Positions 37,297 through 47,331 of a DNA stretch of 64,000 nt are shown here, piece after piece. Within the stretch, counting starts at the first letter, position 1, and each line of letters begins with the position of its first letter. The notes below the pieces were generated by a model. It saw only the letters and a program-made list of their open reading frames with translations, did no database searches and had not been told where the DNA came from. Position numbers and translations under genes: made by a program. The stretch comes from Pyrrhosoma nymphula (Eukaryota; Arthropoda; Insecta; Odonata; Coenagrionidae), in contig OY754335.1 in assembly GCA_963573305.1 (NCBI GenBank), forward strand, positions 15,539,501 to 15,603,500, written 5' to 3'.

Positions 37297-37748
37297 AGCC
37301 TGAATCACACGGTCATTTTTCAGGGATAGCTCCAATGATAGCTCAAGGGATAGCTTAAATGACAGCTCAAGGGATAGCTCAAATGATAGCTCTAGCTATC
37401 ATTTTTCCGGTCACACGATCATTTTTTCTGTAGGTGCTCGCATCATTGCCGGGAAATTTGTCCCACCACTTTTACGTTTACCGAGCTCGTTCGACCAGAA
37501 GTCACATGCGGCGACACAATCGCGATTTGCTTCCCTTCGCTCTGATTGGCTGAACTTCAGATTTTTGTACGTGTTCAAGGACGGAAAAAGGAAAAGGACC
37601 AAATGATGAAAAAGATTATGGCAATCCCTATCATTGCCGCTATCCCTGAAAAATGATGACGTCATAGCTGTAGGGAAAGCTATCCCTTGAGCTACCATTG
37701 GAGCTATCCCTTAAAAATTATGGAAAAAATGATCGTGTGATTCAGGCT
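37297..37748. mobile_element. MITE, PIF/Harbinger-like by target site
   Basis: The element starts AGCCTGAATCACACGGTCAT and ends with the inverted counterpart GATCGTGTGATTCAGGCT. It is flanked on both sides by TAA (37294-37296 and 37749-37751), matching the TWA target duplications of PIF/Harbinger transposons. Both ends carry multiple direct and inverted copies of GATAGCTC and CAAGGGATAGCT in the first roughly 110 and last roughly 110 bases. It is 452 bp with no transposase, so it would depend on one encoded elsewhere. Superfamily rests on the 3-bp duplication and is inference. Confidence 0.8.
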
Positions 37749-37751
37749 TAA

Positions 37752-39202
37752 GACACAATAAGCCAAAAATACAAAATCAGTGGGCCAATGAAACTGTTGA
37801 TTAGCTGACTGCCTTTCCTGATAACTATTGCCTTTAACTGATTATTACTTCTATGTCACTGCCTTTACCGTATCACGTTCTTACTTTAATTAAAAAAATA
37901 TAATATAATTTGATGGTTTCGTTGATTTTTTTCGTTCCGAAATAGAGACCGGTTGGGTGTCACTAGCCACTGTCCTCCCTGGGTCCCTGCAGATGAACGA
38001 ACTTACGTGTATATCGAGCCAAACCACCAGTGTTTTCGCGCTACCATCCATGTTGGGCCACGAGCCTGGAGGTGGTTGTCGGGAGAGAAAACCATCATAA
38101 TAACCCCGCCAGTTAATGTTGAAAAGGCTAATATAATTTTTTAGAGAAGAAAGAAATGTTTGATGCTCACGTTGAAAATTAAGAAGGGGCTTCGCCTTAT
38201 GAAAATTTTGGTTGGTTCCGGAGGAATTCATAACGCTCGAGCAAAAATATTTCATCTTGGCGGCGAGAAAAAAAATCGCAAGAGAGCGCGTGTTTTTGTC
38301 TGAAGGCGGAGGAGCACAGCCGAAGGAAGGAAGGGAGGTTGGTTGGGCTCCAAGAGTGCGAGCGAGAGGGTTAGCGTGTGCGGTCTTTCGCTGCGTTCCA
38401 TTTTCTGGCGGGATACAAGCGAGAGAGAGAGAGAGACGACAGGGCTTTTCCTTCGAGAGAGAGAGAGTCCAAAGCAGGACGGAGAGGAGAATGGACGGTT
38501 TTATTAAACATTCCACAAGTAAGCGCTACCCCCCTCCTGTATTCCTTTTTTCCGAAAAAAAATACGTACACTCGTCTTTTTTCTCATCCCACAGCCGGAC
38601 AAGAAGCGAATTTAAGCCGTGCATCTGAGGAAGGGAGAGAGCCTGGAGTTTGAAGGGCTGAAGAGAAGCAGCAGAGACGGGGCTGGGCTGCAAGGAGTGA
38701 GGTTGAGTGGCACGGGGAGGGGAGTGACGGGGAAATTCTTGGGAAAAGTAGAAAAAGGAGTTGCCTCCACCAAGTGGGTTAGAAGCGTTTCATGGCTAGG
38801 GCACCATTTCGTGGGAAGCTCTACTGGACAGCAAGAAAATAAATGGCAAAACTAAAACCGTCTAGTTAGATTTTTCTGTTGCGGCGGTGAGGTTACTTCC
38901 TCGTTATTATGAACTGATTACTTCCAAGTTTATTAGCAGTAGCCGAATAATTACCTTCTTCTATACGTTTTGAATACAGATTAGACTCACAGAAGTATTA
39001 CTAAATTCTTACAATATGACGAGAAAGTTTTCTTGTCGAATGACAGATACTCTGCTCGCATTCAAGCTATCTCACCAGCGTTAGGTGGAGCAAGGACTTG
39101 TTTTTGAATTTGTATCATCAAGTTAAAAAAAATTAATGCCCTAAACCCATACCCATCACATTGAAAACTGAGGGTAGTTTTCAAACCCACCACTTAGTAG
39201 TT
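37752..39202. other. No recognisable gene
   Basis: Includes a GC-richer segment at about 38210-38860 with two short GAGAGA runs (about 38411-38425 and 38455-38466). A 208-residue minus-strand frame at 37890-38516 and plus-strand frames over the same DNA have no recognisable domain. Nothing is called. Confidence 0.45.
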
Positions 39203-39207
39203 GATGG
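39203..39207. repeat. Target-site duplication, left copy (GATGG)
   Basis: GATGG directly precedes the left LTR and recurs directly after the right LTR at 46113-46117. Five-base duplications are usual for BEL/Pao integration. Confidence 0.88.
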
Positions 39208-39546
39208 TGTTGACGGCATATCACCGATTGGCATTATCTGCCGGAGCAACCATAAAAAGACAAGACTGCGAGAATATTCCTTTGGCACATGAACTTTATT
39301 TCCGTTCAGTAGTTACACAGACACACACGAAAATACTAAATGTCCCACACACGGGAATGTCGTGCCGCTATACCCAGTCAAGAGAGGTGAAAACGACCCA
39401 CCTCATTGCCGCTGACAGACAGACTCGTCGAGAGCGTGACTCGGCTCTGTGCGGCCGGGCTACACCCAGCCCTCTTGTGGGGAAATTAAACACCAAAACA
39501 GATGAATGGCGGGGGCGCAAGCCAGACTGGCATTCTGCGTTCAACA
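39208..39546 (-). repeat. 3' LTR of the BEL/Pao element
   Basis: 339 bp, beginning TGTTGA and ending TCAACA on the plus strand (short inverted tips). On the element strand an AATAAA polyadenylation signal lies at 39295-39300. It appears base-for-base identical to the other LTR. Confidence 0.95.
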
Positions 39547-39560
39547 TACCGCCCGCCTCG
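39547..39560 (-). other. Putative polypurine tract
   Basis: Immediately inside the 3' LTR, the element strand reads GAGGCGGGCGGTA, a short G-rich stretch in the place where plus-strand DNA priming would start. It is less purely purine than many tracts. Confidence 0.55.
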
Positions 39561-39750
39561 GAGTGTGACAGCACGACGAAATAAACAACTTTCAATATAA
39601 AAAAATATGGCACTGAGATAGCATACAATTCAAAATACAAAATTTAAAAAGCAGTCATTAGCAATAAACAAAAAAAAAATCGCAATTGGCATAGATAAAC
39701 AAAACAAAAAAAAAATAGTGTCGAGTGCCGCCCGCCATGAGCGACTCAGA

Positions 39751-42700
39751 TTAATCGACTCCCTCCTTTACAGCTGCATAAGCGGATGTGACCTTATCAT
39801 CCATTGGTAATGGGATGATCTTCACCAAAGGTCTCAGAAGTTCAGAACCAGCTGTCTTAACAGTGACGACCCTGGGTAGCCCATCATTGCCAAGGTGCAG
39901 ATGTGTAACTCTCCCCAGTGGCCACTTGGTTGGAGGAAGAAGATCGTCTTTCAACAGCACCAGGTCATCTACCTTAATGGAGTGGTTCGACTTCAACCAC
40001 TTCCTTCGCTGCTGCATATGATGCAGTACCTCTCTAGTCCACCTGTGCCAGAAATGATTACGCATTAGAGAGATCAGTTTCCAACGAGAACAACATGTTT
40101 GAGACAGATCAGTGTCTAGATATGGCTCAGGAGGAGCAATCAATGAGGAACCTATTAAAAAATGCCCAGGCGTTAAAGCGACCAGATCATTGGCATTGGT
40201 ACTAATAGGACAGAGTGGTCTCGAATTGAGACATGCCTCTATTTGGGCACTCAGGGTGGCGAGCTCCTCAAAGGTTAATCTAGTGTTCCCTAGAACACGC
40301 TTAAAATGAAACTTGAAACTTTTTACACTCGCTTCCCACAACCCACCAAAGTGAGGAGCCCTTGGTGGGATGAATACCCATTTTGTACCATCTTTTGCGA
40401 CTTCATTTGCGAACTCAGTACAAAGTGTAGAGGTAGCATCAAACAAGCGTCGCAATTCTGCATCAGCTCCATGAAATTGCGTTCCATTATCGCTGTAAAT
40501 AACACTGCAATGGCCACGTCGAGCTGCGAAACGACGATAAGCTGCTAAGAAAGATGCAGTGGTACAGTCCGATACGACCTCTATGTGTACAGCTTTAATA
40601 ACCATGCAAATGAATATAGCTACATATCCCTTATAACTCTTATGTCCGCGACCCTTTGAGGTGCGTACGGCTATTGGGCCAAGGTAGTCTATCCCAGTAT
40701 GGCTGAAGGGTCTCACTACGTTTACTCGAAAATCGGGAAGGGGTGCCATTTGCTGCTGGAACGGTTTCGAGGAAAATCTCGCACACCGGACGCATTGACG
40801 TGACACTTGATAAGCTAACTGCTTTCCTCTAACAATCCAGTACTGACGATATAAATGACTAAGCATTAGTTGAGGACCCCCATGAAGCGTCACCAAGTGC
40901 GATTCTTCCACTAAAAGTCGAGATATAAAAGAGTCCTTTGGAAGTATGAGGGGATGTTTCTCATATTTGTTCAAGAACTGAGAATTTTGCAAACGTCCCC
41001 CAACTCGTAGTAGCCCTTTCTCATCAATGAATGGCAGAAGGTAACGAAGTGGACTTCTTCTTGGAAGTTGTTGATCTCGGTGAAGGCAAGAAATTTCTTT
41101 CCCAAAACTAGCGGACTGAACTAACCGGAAGAGGGCAATTTTCCCAGCTGCACGCTCTGCCTCCGTTAATGGTCCGTATATCCTGTGATCTTGTACGGAG
41201 GTTGCATTGTACTTCCATCTGAGACAGTAGGAAATAATATTAATTATCCTCTTAATAGAAGAAAACTTTTTAAAGTATGATAAAAATGGTTCATCTTGGA
41301 CAGTAACCGTGGTGTATGACGGAGCGCGTTCCTCTTCATTGGTGCAGAATTCATCGTATGGCAAGTCTGCTAATACGTGTTCTTTAACTAACCAGCACTG
41401 ACCTTTCCACCAAAGATTAGAGTCTTTCAGCTGCATCACAGTATAACCACGAGTTGCGCAATCCGCAGCATTGTCAGACGAGCAAACATGGTGCCAAGTA
41501 GCATTGGGCAAAGTAGTGATGATTTCGCTGACACGGTTGGCTACGAACGGCTTCCATCGGGAAGGATGTCCTCGAAGCCAGGCAAGAGTGACTTTTGAGT
41601 CGGTCCAACAATGGATTGCAGCTGGACTCGACGGCAGGTGACTGGTCACTAGAAAGTTAATGGTTCGCGTTAAAAGAAGAGCTCCGCATAATTCTAGCTT
41701 AGGAAGGGTCTGTGTCTTGATCGGCGCTAACTTTGTCTTGGCTAGGATCAGAGATGATTTGTTGCAGCCGTCATCTGAAAAGACTACAATATAGACAGCG
41801 GCAGCGTAAGCTCTTTCAGACGAATCTGAAAAACCATGAAGTTCCCACTTTGATTCTTGTACAGTTTTGAACCAACGTGGTATCTTTATCTCTGATAATT
41901 GCGGCAGTTGGTGTCTGAGATCATTCCAGTGAGCTAACATGTTTCCATGTATAGGAGAATCCCACTCAAAGACTTGAATCAAGAGGTTTTGCATAAATAT
42001 CTTGAAGTGAATGAGAGAAGGTGCAAGCCAGCCCAGTGGATCAAAAAGTCGAGAAATCTCAGAGAGAATTGAACGTTTTGTTGTGACTAAGGAAGCTTTA
42101 GGTAGAACTACTTGAAAAAAGAAATAGTCCTCTCCAGGAATCCAATGCAGGCCAAGGGTAGACACAGCATCTTCCAGATTAATCGGCATCTTTTCTCCTT
42201 CCATTGTGATCAATCCTTCCAGCAGTTCCACCTGGTTGGCCGCCCATTTGTCTAGAGAAATACCAGCGCTTTTTAGCATGTTAATGAGCTCATTCCTCGT
42301 GGATAGAGCGTCAGAATGATTATCCGCTCCAGAGAAAATATCATCCACGTACGTTTGCAGTTTGATTGCTGTCACTGCACGAGGATACTGGTGTCCTTCA
42401 TCTTCCGCTAGTTGGTGCAATGTACGAATGGCTAAATACGGAGCAGAAGCCGTTCCATACGTGACAGTCTTCAAGCGAAAGTCCTGGATTGGTTGATCAG
42501 TTGAAGAACGCCATACTATTCGCTGCCAGTCCGTGTCTTGGTGATGCATCCAAATCTGTCGGTACATTTTTACAATATCCGCAACAAAGACCACCCGTAG
42601 ATAACGCCAGCGAATAATGATTGCCGTTAAATCCGATTGAAGCTTCGGACCAGGGAACAGGCAATCATTCAGCGACAGACTATTGCTGCACTTTTGAGAT

Positions 42701-44967
42701 GCGTTAAAAACTACACGGATTTTCTTCGGACTGCTTGACTTAAAAACACCATGATGAGGCAAATAATAGGTAGATTCGCAATGCGACTCATCTGGTGGTA
42801 CAGGTTCCATGTGGTTCAGTGTTAAATATTCGTCCATAAACTTTTTATATTCGTTGCCAAAAAAGGGATTTGAAAGGAACTTCTCGTTCCGCAGAAGGCA
42901 GGATACAGCGATGCTACGTGCGTCTGGAAAGGATGATAAACGCGAAAAAGGCAACCTTACTTCATAGCGGCCATCATCAGAACGAACAAGAGTTTTCTTA
43001 TAGTATTCTTCGCAGGCATCCTCTTCTTCGGATAGAGGGGTTGTGTCCGGCAATTCCTCCATTTTCCAGAAACGACTAATGGCCTCGATCAACGGAGAAT
43101 CACTGAATGTATGAGAGCTGACCACTTGAGGAACATCAGAGAAGGCATTAGTCGGTCCAATGAGAATCCACCCTAGGGCTGTATTTTGAGCGACAGGTGA
43201 GTTGATTGGCCCCTGATGAAGTCCAGGTTTCAATACTGATGCGTAAACATCAGCACCTAAAAGACAATCTATTTGGGCTGGAGTACCAAATTGAGGATCT
43301 GCAAGTGGCAAATTGTATACATGATCCCAGTTGTGTTTGAGTACCTTGTTGGTGGGAAGGAACTTTGTAATGTTCTTCAGCACGAGAGCAGAAAAGTTAA
43401 GGAAAAACTGTTGGTCAATGGTGGATTTCAAAGTGAGGTTAACACTGCCTTTAGGCTCCACTAAAGGACCCATCCCAACACCCTGCACAGATACAGTGGC
43501 TCGAGTGCGGGATAGCCTAAGTAATTGCGCTACACTCTCACTAACAAATGACGCCTCAGAGCCAGGATCCAGCAAGGCTCTAACTGTAATGGTGGCTCCA
43601 GATGATCCTACCAAGACTACCCGGGCAGTAGCCATTAATATAGTCCTTCCAACCGATGACGTGTTGACTGAAACTGAAGATGCAATGCTTGGGGCTTTTG
43701 ATACGTCAGCACATAACTGTCGAGGGTCTTGACTCTTTGGAGGATTCTGATGGACAAGCCTATCCTTATGTAACGTCGTATGGTGTCTTTCTCTACAAAT
43801 CAGACAGGATCCTGAAGAAGGACAGGTTGATGCAAAGTGTCCCTTACGTAGACAATTTCCACAAAGTTTAGCCTTTTGAATAAATTCGATGCGTTGACTA
43901 GAAGGCATATTATGGAATTTGGGACAATGTCCCACAAAGTGACCATTTTTGCAAAGGTCACAAGGTCTTTTAGTGACAGGGGTGTGGGACATGTTTGAAT
44001 TTATAATCCTTTGGCCTTTAAACTGACGTGAACTTCGACTAAAAGTTTCTGAAATGTTCTCCGATCTGCTTGCATCAAGTGATCGAGCGCGATTTTCTAG
44101 AAAGTCAATCAGCTGCTTGAAAGACGGGAAGGCAGAAGATGCTTCTTGCGATATCTCCCAGTCTTCTCTGGTCACCGGGTCCAATTTGCGTCCTATTAGA
44201 TGAACAAACCACAGGTCCCAGCTCTCGACAGGGCAATTCAGGTCTCGCAATCCCTGGATGGCCTCCTCTGCGACATCCAACAAGCGATTAATATCTGAAA
44301 CTGACTTTCGTTGGGATGCCTTTACAGATATTAATGCCTCCAGATGAGTTGATAGACGAACGCGAGGGTTGTCGTACCGGCGACATAATTTCTCCCATGC
44401 TACGTCTAAGTTACTCCCAATAATCTTCATCCCCTTTAATCGGTTTGCAGCAGCACCTTCTAAGCTGTTTATTAGATGTTGAAGTTTTACTACAGAGGAC
44501 AAGGAAGGATTGTGTTTGATAAGTGAACAGAACAACTCTTTAAAGGACTCCCATTCCTGCTGTTTCCCATAAAACTTAGGTATAGTTAACTTAGGAGTGC
44601 AACACAGAGGTGTTTGAGCATGGGTACTGGCTCCCTCTGGTAGATTACCAGGGAGGGAGGTTCCTTCAGAAAGAACACTGGTTAGTCTTTCTATTTCTTC
44701 CATAATATCGCTTTTAGCAAAAATATAGGCTTGTTCCACGTTTAGATACCAATTTTCAGAAAAATAAACGTTAGAAGACAATTGCTCCTCATAAGCTGAA
44801 AGCTCAAGATGGCGCTTAGAAAAGTTTAGCCAATAGCGGCCCAATAACTCAAGTCTTGCTTGCCAAACACCCAAATTCAATTTTTTAACACCAAGCTTTT
44901 TGGAATTTTCCATGAAACTTAAAATTAATTTACCCTCCGCAACTTGCTGATCTATTAGTTCGGCCAT
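39751..44967 (-). CDS. BEL/Pao Gag-Pol polyprotein (1738 aa)
   Basis: Encodes capsid, protease, reverse transcriptase, RNase H and integrase as one frame from an ATG at 44967. Order seen: a Gag region with the DUF1759-type segment starting LTIPKFYGK (about residues 127-300); three zinc-knuckle-like Cys/His boxes (about 336-400: CDLCKNGHFVGHC, CGNCLRKGHFASTC, CLICRERHHTTLH); a retroviral-type aspartic protease with LLDPGSE (Asp about 467); reverse transcriptase with YVDD (about 873-876); RNase H with FSDSS (Asp about 1048), LPKLELCGA and WTDSK; an integrase H2C2 finger ending CVRC (about 1392-1395); a DDE core with GIDYLGP (Asp about 1427), SDNGTQ (Asp about 1493) and GLWEAS (Glu about 1545); and a C-terminal DUF5641-like segment. 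The length and order are usual for the family. The protease has DPG rather than the more common DSG/DTG. All key residues appear present. Confidence 0.96.
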   Translation of the reverse strand: MAELIDQQVAEGKLILSFMENSKKLGVKKLNLGVWQARLELLGRYWLNFSKRHLELSAYEEQLSSNVYFSENWYLNVEQAYIFAKSDIMEEIERLTSVLSEGTSLPGNLPEGASTHAQTPLCCTPKLTIPKFYGKQQEWESFKELFCSLIKHNPSLSSVVKLQHLINSLEGAAANRLKGMKIIGSNLDVAWEKLCRRYDNPRVRLSTHLEALISVKASQRKSVSDINRLLDVAEEAIQGLRDLNCPVESWDLWFVHLIGRKLDPVTREDWEISQEASSAFPSFKQLIDFLENRARSLDASRSENISETFSRSSRQFKGQRIINSNMSHTPVTKRPCDLCKNGHFVGHCPKFHNMPSSQRIEFIQKAKLCGNCLRKGHFASTCPSSGSCLICRERHHTTLHKDRLVHQNPPKSQDPRQLCADVSKAPSIASSVSVNTSSVGRTILMATARVVLVGSSGATITVRALLDPGSEASFVSESVAQLLRLSRTRATVSVQGVGMGPLVEPKGSVNLTLKSTIDQQFFLNFSALVLKNITKFLPTNKVLKHNWDHVYNLPLADPQFGTPAQIDCLLGADVYASVLKPGLHQGPINSPVAQNTALGWILIGPTNAFSDVPQVVSSHTFSDSPLIEAISRFWKMEELPDTTPLSEEEDACEEYYKKTLVRSDDGRYEVRLPFSRLSSFPDARSIAVSCLLRNEKFLSNPFFGNEYKKFMDEYLTLNHMEPVPPDESHCESTYYLPHHGVFKSSSPKKIRVVFNASQKCSNSLSLNDCLFPGPKLQSDLTAIIIRWRYLRVVFVADIVKMYRQIWMHHQDTDWQRIVWRSSTDQPIQDFRLKTVTYGTASAPYLAIRTLHQLAEDEGHQYPRAVTAIKLQTYVDDIFSGADNHSDALSTRNELINMLKSAGISLDKWAANQVELLEGLITMEGEKMPINLEDAVSTLGLHWIPGEDYFFFQVVLPKASLVTTKRSILSEISRLFDPLGWLAPSLIHFKIFMQNLLIQVFEWDSPIHGNMLAHWNDLRHQLPQLSEIKIPRWFKTVQESKWELHGFSDSSERAYAAAVYIVVFSDDGCNKSSLILAKTKLAPIKTQTLPKLELCGALLLTRTINFLVTSHLPSSPAAIHCWTDSKVTLAWLRGHPSRWKPFVANRVSEIITTLPNATWHHVCSSDNAADCATRGYTVMQLKDSNLWWKGQCWLVKEHVLADLPYDEFCTNEEERAPSYTTVTVQDEPFLSYFKKFSSIKRIINIISYCLRWKYNATSVQDHRIYGPLTEAERAAGKIALFRLVQSASFGKEISCLHRDQQLPRRSPLRYLLPFIDEKGLLRVGGRLQNSQFLNKYEKHPLILPKDSFISRLLVEESHLVTLHGGPQLMLSHLYRQYWIVRGKQLAYQVSRQCVRCARFSSKPFQQQMAPLPDFRVNVVRPFSHTGIDYLGPIAVRTSKGRGHKSYKGYVAIFICMVIKAVHIEVVSDCTTASFLAAYRRFAARRGHCSVIYSDNGTQFHGADAELRRLFDATSTLCTEFANEVAKDGTKWVFIPPRAPHFGGLWEASVKSFKFHFKRVLGNTRLTFEELATLSAQIEACLNSRPLCPISTNANDLVALTPGHFLIGSSLIAPPEPYLDTDLSQTCCSRWKLISLMRNHFWHRWTREVLHHMQQRRKWLKSNHSIKVDDLVLLKDDLLPPTKWPLGRVTHLHLGNDGLPRVVTVKTAGSELLRPLVKIIPLPMDDKVTSAYAAVKEGVD

Positions 44968-45749
44968 GATGGCGGTAGATAATTGACAGAATAATTAGTG
45001 CTTATACTTATCTAAATGATACAGAGCCGAACAAATGGACCGAGGAAGCAACCACTATACGACGACTCTCCCGGCATTCATGAACGACTCGAAGACTCGT
45101 TCACCAGGATAGATGATCCGAAGAGATGACCACAGCACGGCGACCTCTCACGGCAGGCAGGAACGACTCGATGACTCGTTCAACAGGAAAGATGATCCGA
45201 AGAGATGACCACAGCACGGCGACCTCTCACGGCAGGCAGGAACGACTCGATGACTCGTTCAACAGGAAAGATGATCCGAAGAGATGACCACAGCACGGCG
45301 ACCTCTCACGGCAGGCAGGAACGACTCGATGACTCGTTCAACAGGAAAGATGATCCGAAGAGATGACCACAGCACGGCGACCTCTCACGGCAGGCAGGAA
45401 CGACTCGATGACTCGTTCAACAGGAAAGATGATCCGAAGAGATGACCACAGCACGGCGACCTCTCACGGCAGGCAGGAACGACTCGCTGACTCGTTCAAC
45501 AGGAAAAATGAGCCGAAGAGATGACCACAGCACGGCGACCTCTCACGGCAGGCAGGAACGACTCGATGACTCGTTCAACAGGGAGTGGGGCAATTTGACG
45601 ACTGGGTGCGACGAATAGCATGCTCGTCGAATACTCAAAGCACGATTAATCAAAGCACAATTAATCACGGCACAACCAATCAAGGAACGGAATTAGTATT
45701 TAAGTAAGTGTCAGAAAAGGCTGGAACGATCTTACCGCAGTCTGAGATG
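44968..45749 (-). other. 5' leader of the BEL/Pao element
   Basis: The 782 bases between the primer-binding site and the Gag ATG. They hold the 79-bp tandem array, a three-copy 15-bp repeat at 45636-45680 (consensus CAAAGCACAATTAAT), and about 95 bases of AT-rich sequence before the ATG. Packaging and transcription-control signals would be expected here in this class; none is identified directly. Confidence 0.75.
45062..45582. repeat. 79-bp tandem repeat array, about 6.6 copies
   Basis: Unit boundaries fall at 45062, 45141, 45220, 45299, 45378, 45457 and 45536, an exact 79-base period. The unit next to Gag (45062-45140) is diverged, the four units 45141-45456 look identical, the next carries a few substitutions, and the last is partial. 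Each unit includes GACTCGATGACTCGTTC, an imperfect palindrome. The near-identity implies recent expansion. The position resembles the binding-site array in the 5' leader of Drosophila gypsy. Confidence 0.93.
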
Positions 45750-45769
45750 GAAACCACGCTCTGCTACCA
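45750..45769 (-). other. Primer-binding site, initiator tRNA-Met type
   Basis: Four bases inside the 5' LTR the element strand reads TGGTAGCAGAGCGTGGTTTC. The first 12 bases complement CCA plus the CUCUGCU acceptor end of initiator tRNA-Met, and most of the rest fits the insect T-arm. The match is from memory of that tRNA, with about two mismatches expected. Confidence 0.7.
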
Positions 45770-45773
45770 AAAA

Positions 45774-46112
45774 TGTTGACGGCATATCACCGATTGGCAT
45801 TATCTGCCGGAGCAACCATAAAAAGACAAGACTGCGAGAATATTCCTTTGGCACATGAACTTTATTTCCGTTCAGTAGTTACACAGACACACACGAAAAT
45901 ACTAAATGTCCCACACACGGGAATGTCGTGCCGCTATACCCAGTCAAGAGAGGTGAAAACGACCCACCTCATTGCCGCTGACAGACAGACTCGTCGAGAG
46001 CGTGACTCGGCTCTGTGCGGCCGGGCTACACCCAGCCCTCTTGTGGGGAAATTAAACACCAAAACAGATGAATGGCGGGGGCGCAAGCCAGACTGGCATT
46101 CTGCGTTCAACA
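45774..46112 (-). repeat. 5' LTR of the BEL/Pao element
   Basis: 339 bp, appearing identical to the copy at 39208-39546, with AATAAA on the element strand at 45861-45866. It should contain the promoter. No strong TATA box stands out. Confidence 0.95.
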
Positions 46113-46117
46113 GATGG
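46113..46117. repeat. Target-site duplication, right copy (GATGG)
   Basis: Matches 39203-39207, defining the outer borders of the insertion. Confidence 0.88.
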
Positions 46118-46362
46118 TTACAAAAATTGAAAGCAAATACAGTTACATACTTAAGAGTAATTTAAGGCATGGGGAGCTGGAAATAGTTGACGAATGGGAT
46201 TCACAGAATTCATTGCACAGAAAATGGGATTCCTAAAAGTTCTATGAAAATAATGTTGCTCTTATAAAAGTTCCACAATATTAGAACCTTTATTTTAAAC
46301 TCAACAAATTCATGAATAAGTCAAAGAAAAATTGCAATGGTTAGTTTAAATTTATGTACTAC

Positions 46363-46397
46363 AACCGAGGTTTTGTGATGCAAATATCATCTTCTAC
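46363..46397 (-). ncRNA. Decayed hammerhead-like motif, left member of an inverted pair
   Basis: On the minus strand: AGAAGAT, a short possible stem (GAT/ATC), ACAAAACC, then TC and GGTT, followed by GTAGTACATAAATTT. The layout follows the 31245 copy but the CTGA and GAAAC boxes each carry changes. A facing copy lies at 46507-46540. Confidence 0.22.
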
Positions 46398-46506
46398 CAT
46401 CTTCTGGAAATGAGAATAGTAACCAACATAAATACTCCAACCCTACTATTCCTTCTTGCTCACTGAGGTATTACACTGCATATAAGTTCGCACATTATTT
46501 ATTCAG

Positions 46507-46540
46507 CCGAAGATGATGTAGAATATCGATAGCTGGGTTG
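46507..46540 (+). ncRNA. Decayed hammerhead-like motif, right member of an inverted pair
   Basis: CCGAAGAT, a weak stem region ending ATC, GATAGC, TGG and GTT. The downstream TAATAAATTTATTTGAGTGG parallels the AATAAAATATCATTGTGGAA next to the 31245 copy. The shared flanking pattern is the stronger part of the argument. Confidence 0.25.
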
Positions 46541-46579
46541 TAATAAATTTATTTGAGTGGAACTCTGCAATTTCGTTGG

Positions 46580-47331
46580 CTTATTCATCACGCCTGAATT
46601 GGTTCGACACATTCAGCTATATTTCTTCTGCACCTCGAAACCCTCGTCTTCAATGGAAGAGCGTTACTTCTTTCTGTCCACAATGATTTGTTTTGCTAAA
46701 CTTAACCTTTTTTTACTATATTTATTTTTGTTACAATTTTGTTTGCTCTTCCTCGGTATTTTAAATTAAAAACGATTAATGTTTACAGTGAGAGAGTCGC
46801 TTAATTCAAGTCCTGTAAAATTGAAATAGCTGCAGAAGAGTAAGTGTTTCGTAAATGTTTGTGTGTTTGGCTCTTCCATTTGAGAACGCAAGGCTATATT
46901 TCATGAGCATCCTACAGAGTAGCTATGTAACTGTTAATGTAGGGTAAACGAGGAATCCGAGATTGAGGAAATGAATTAAGAACTTTAGCAATGCTAGCTC
47001 TTGATAGCTTTCAGTACCGCAAACTTAAGAGCTATCAGCACTAAATCTCGAGAGCATACATTCCTTGCTCCACTCCACCGTCTTTACTCCGATATGGTGG
47101 CCTTAAGATGTCATTCAAAAGTCATGAGGCCTAAGAACCTTCAGATGATAGTAATCATGAGTCTTTTAACGCTAAGATTGAGTAACTGCAGCGCTCCATT
47201 CCTTCCCTATCCCATACAAACTTTATTTCCCTGTTGTTCTTCTTCCCCAGACCTCTTTCCCAAGGTCCCAGGTATCTGACCTTGGTCTTTCCAGGGGAAT
47301 TTCGCCTCAATTCCCCTTGGAAATGTTTATA
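46580..47331. other. No recognisable gene
   Basis: AT-rich between the BEL/Pao element and the LINE. Short frames only, none with a recognisable motif. Confidence 0.5.

Larger units (their letters stand above)
39208..46112 (-). mobile_element. Complete BEL/Pao LTR retrotransposon
   Basis: A 6905-bp element in minus orientation. In order along its own strand it holds the 5' LTR (45774-46112), primer-binding site, leader with 79-bp tandem repeats, a single Gag-Pol frame (44967-39751), a short 3' region with a G-rich tract, and the 3' LTR (39208-39546). It is flanked by GATGG duplications. The LTRs look identical over 339 bp and the frame has no stop or frameshift, so insertion is recent and the copy may be competent. 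No envelope-like frame follows Pol. It lies about 1.2 kb from the LINE at 47332-49680. Confidence 0.97.

Noticed and set aside
37890..38516. 208-residue minus-strand frame, and GTAAGT / CTGCAG sites near 37993-38014
   Set aside because: No recognisable domain. The splice-like sites are only about 20 bases apart, too close for an intron, and opposite-strand frames are equally open.
39201..39584. 127-residue frame within the LTR (and its twin at 45773-46165)
   Set aside because: Lies in the LTR, antisense to the element, and is explained by the repeat itself.
45062..45582. CRISPR array
   Set aside because: The 79-bp units are contiguous with no unique spacers, and the array sits inside a eukaryotic retrotransposon leader.
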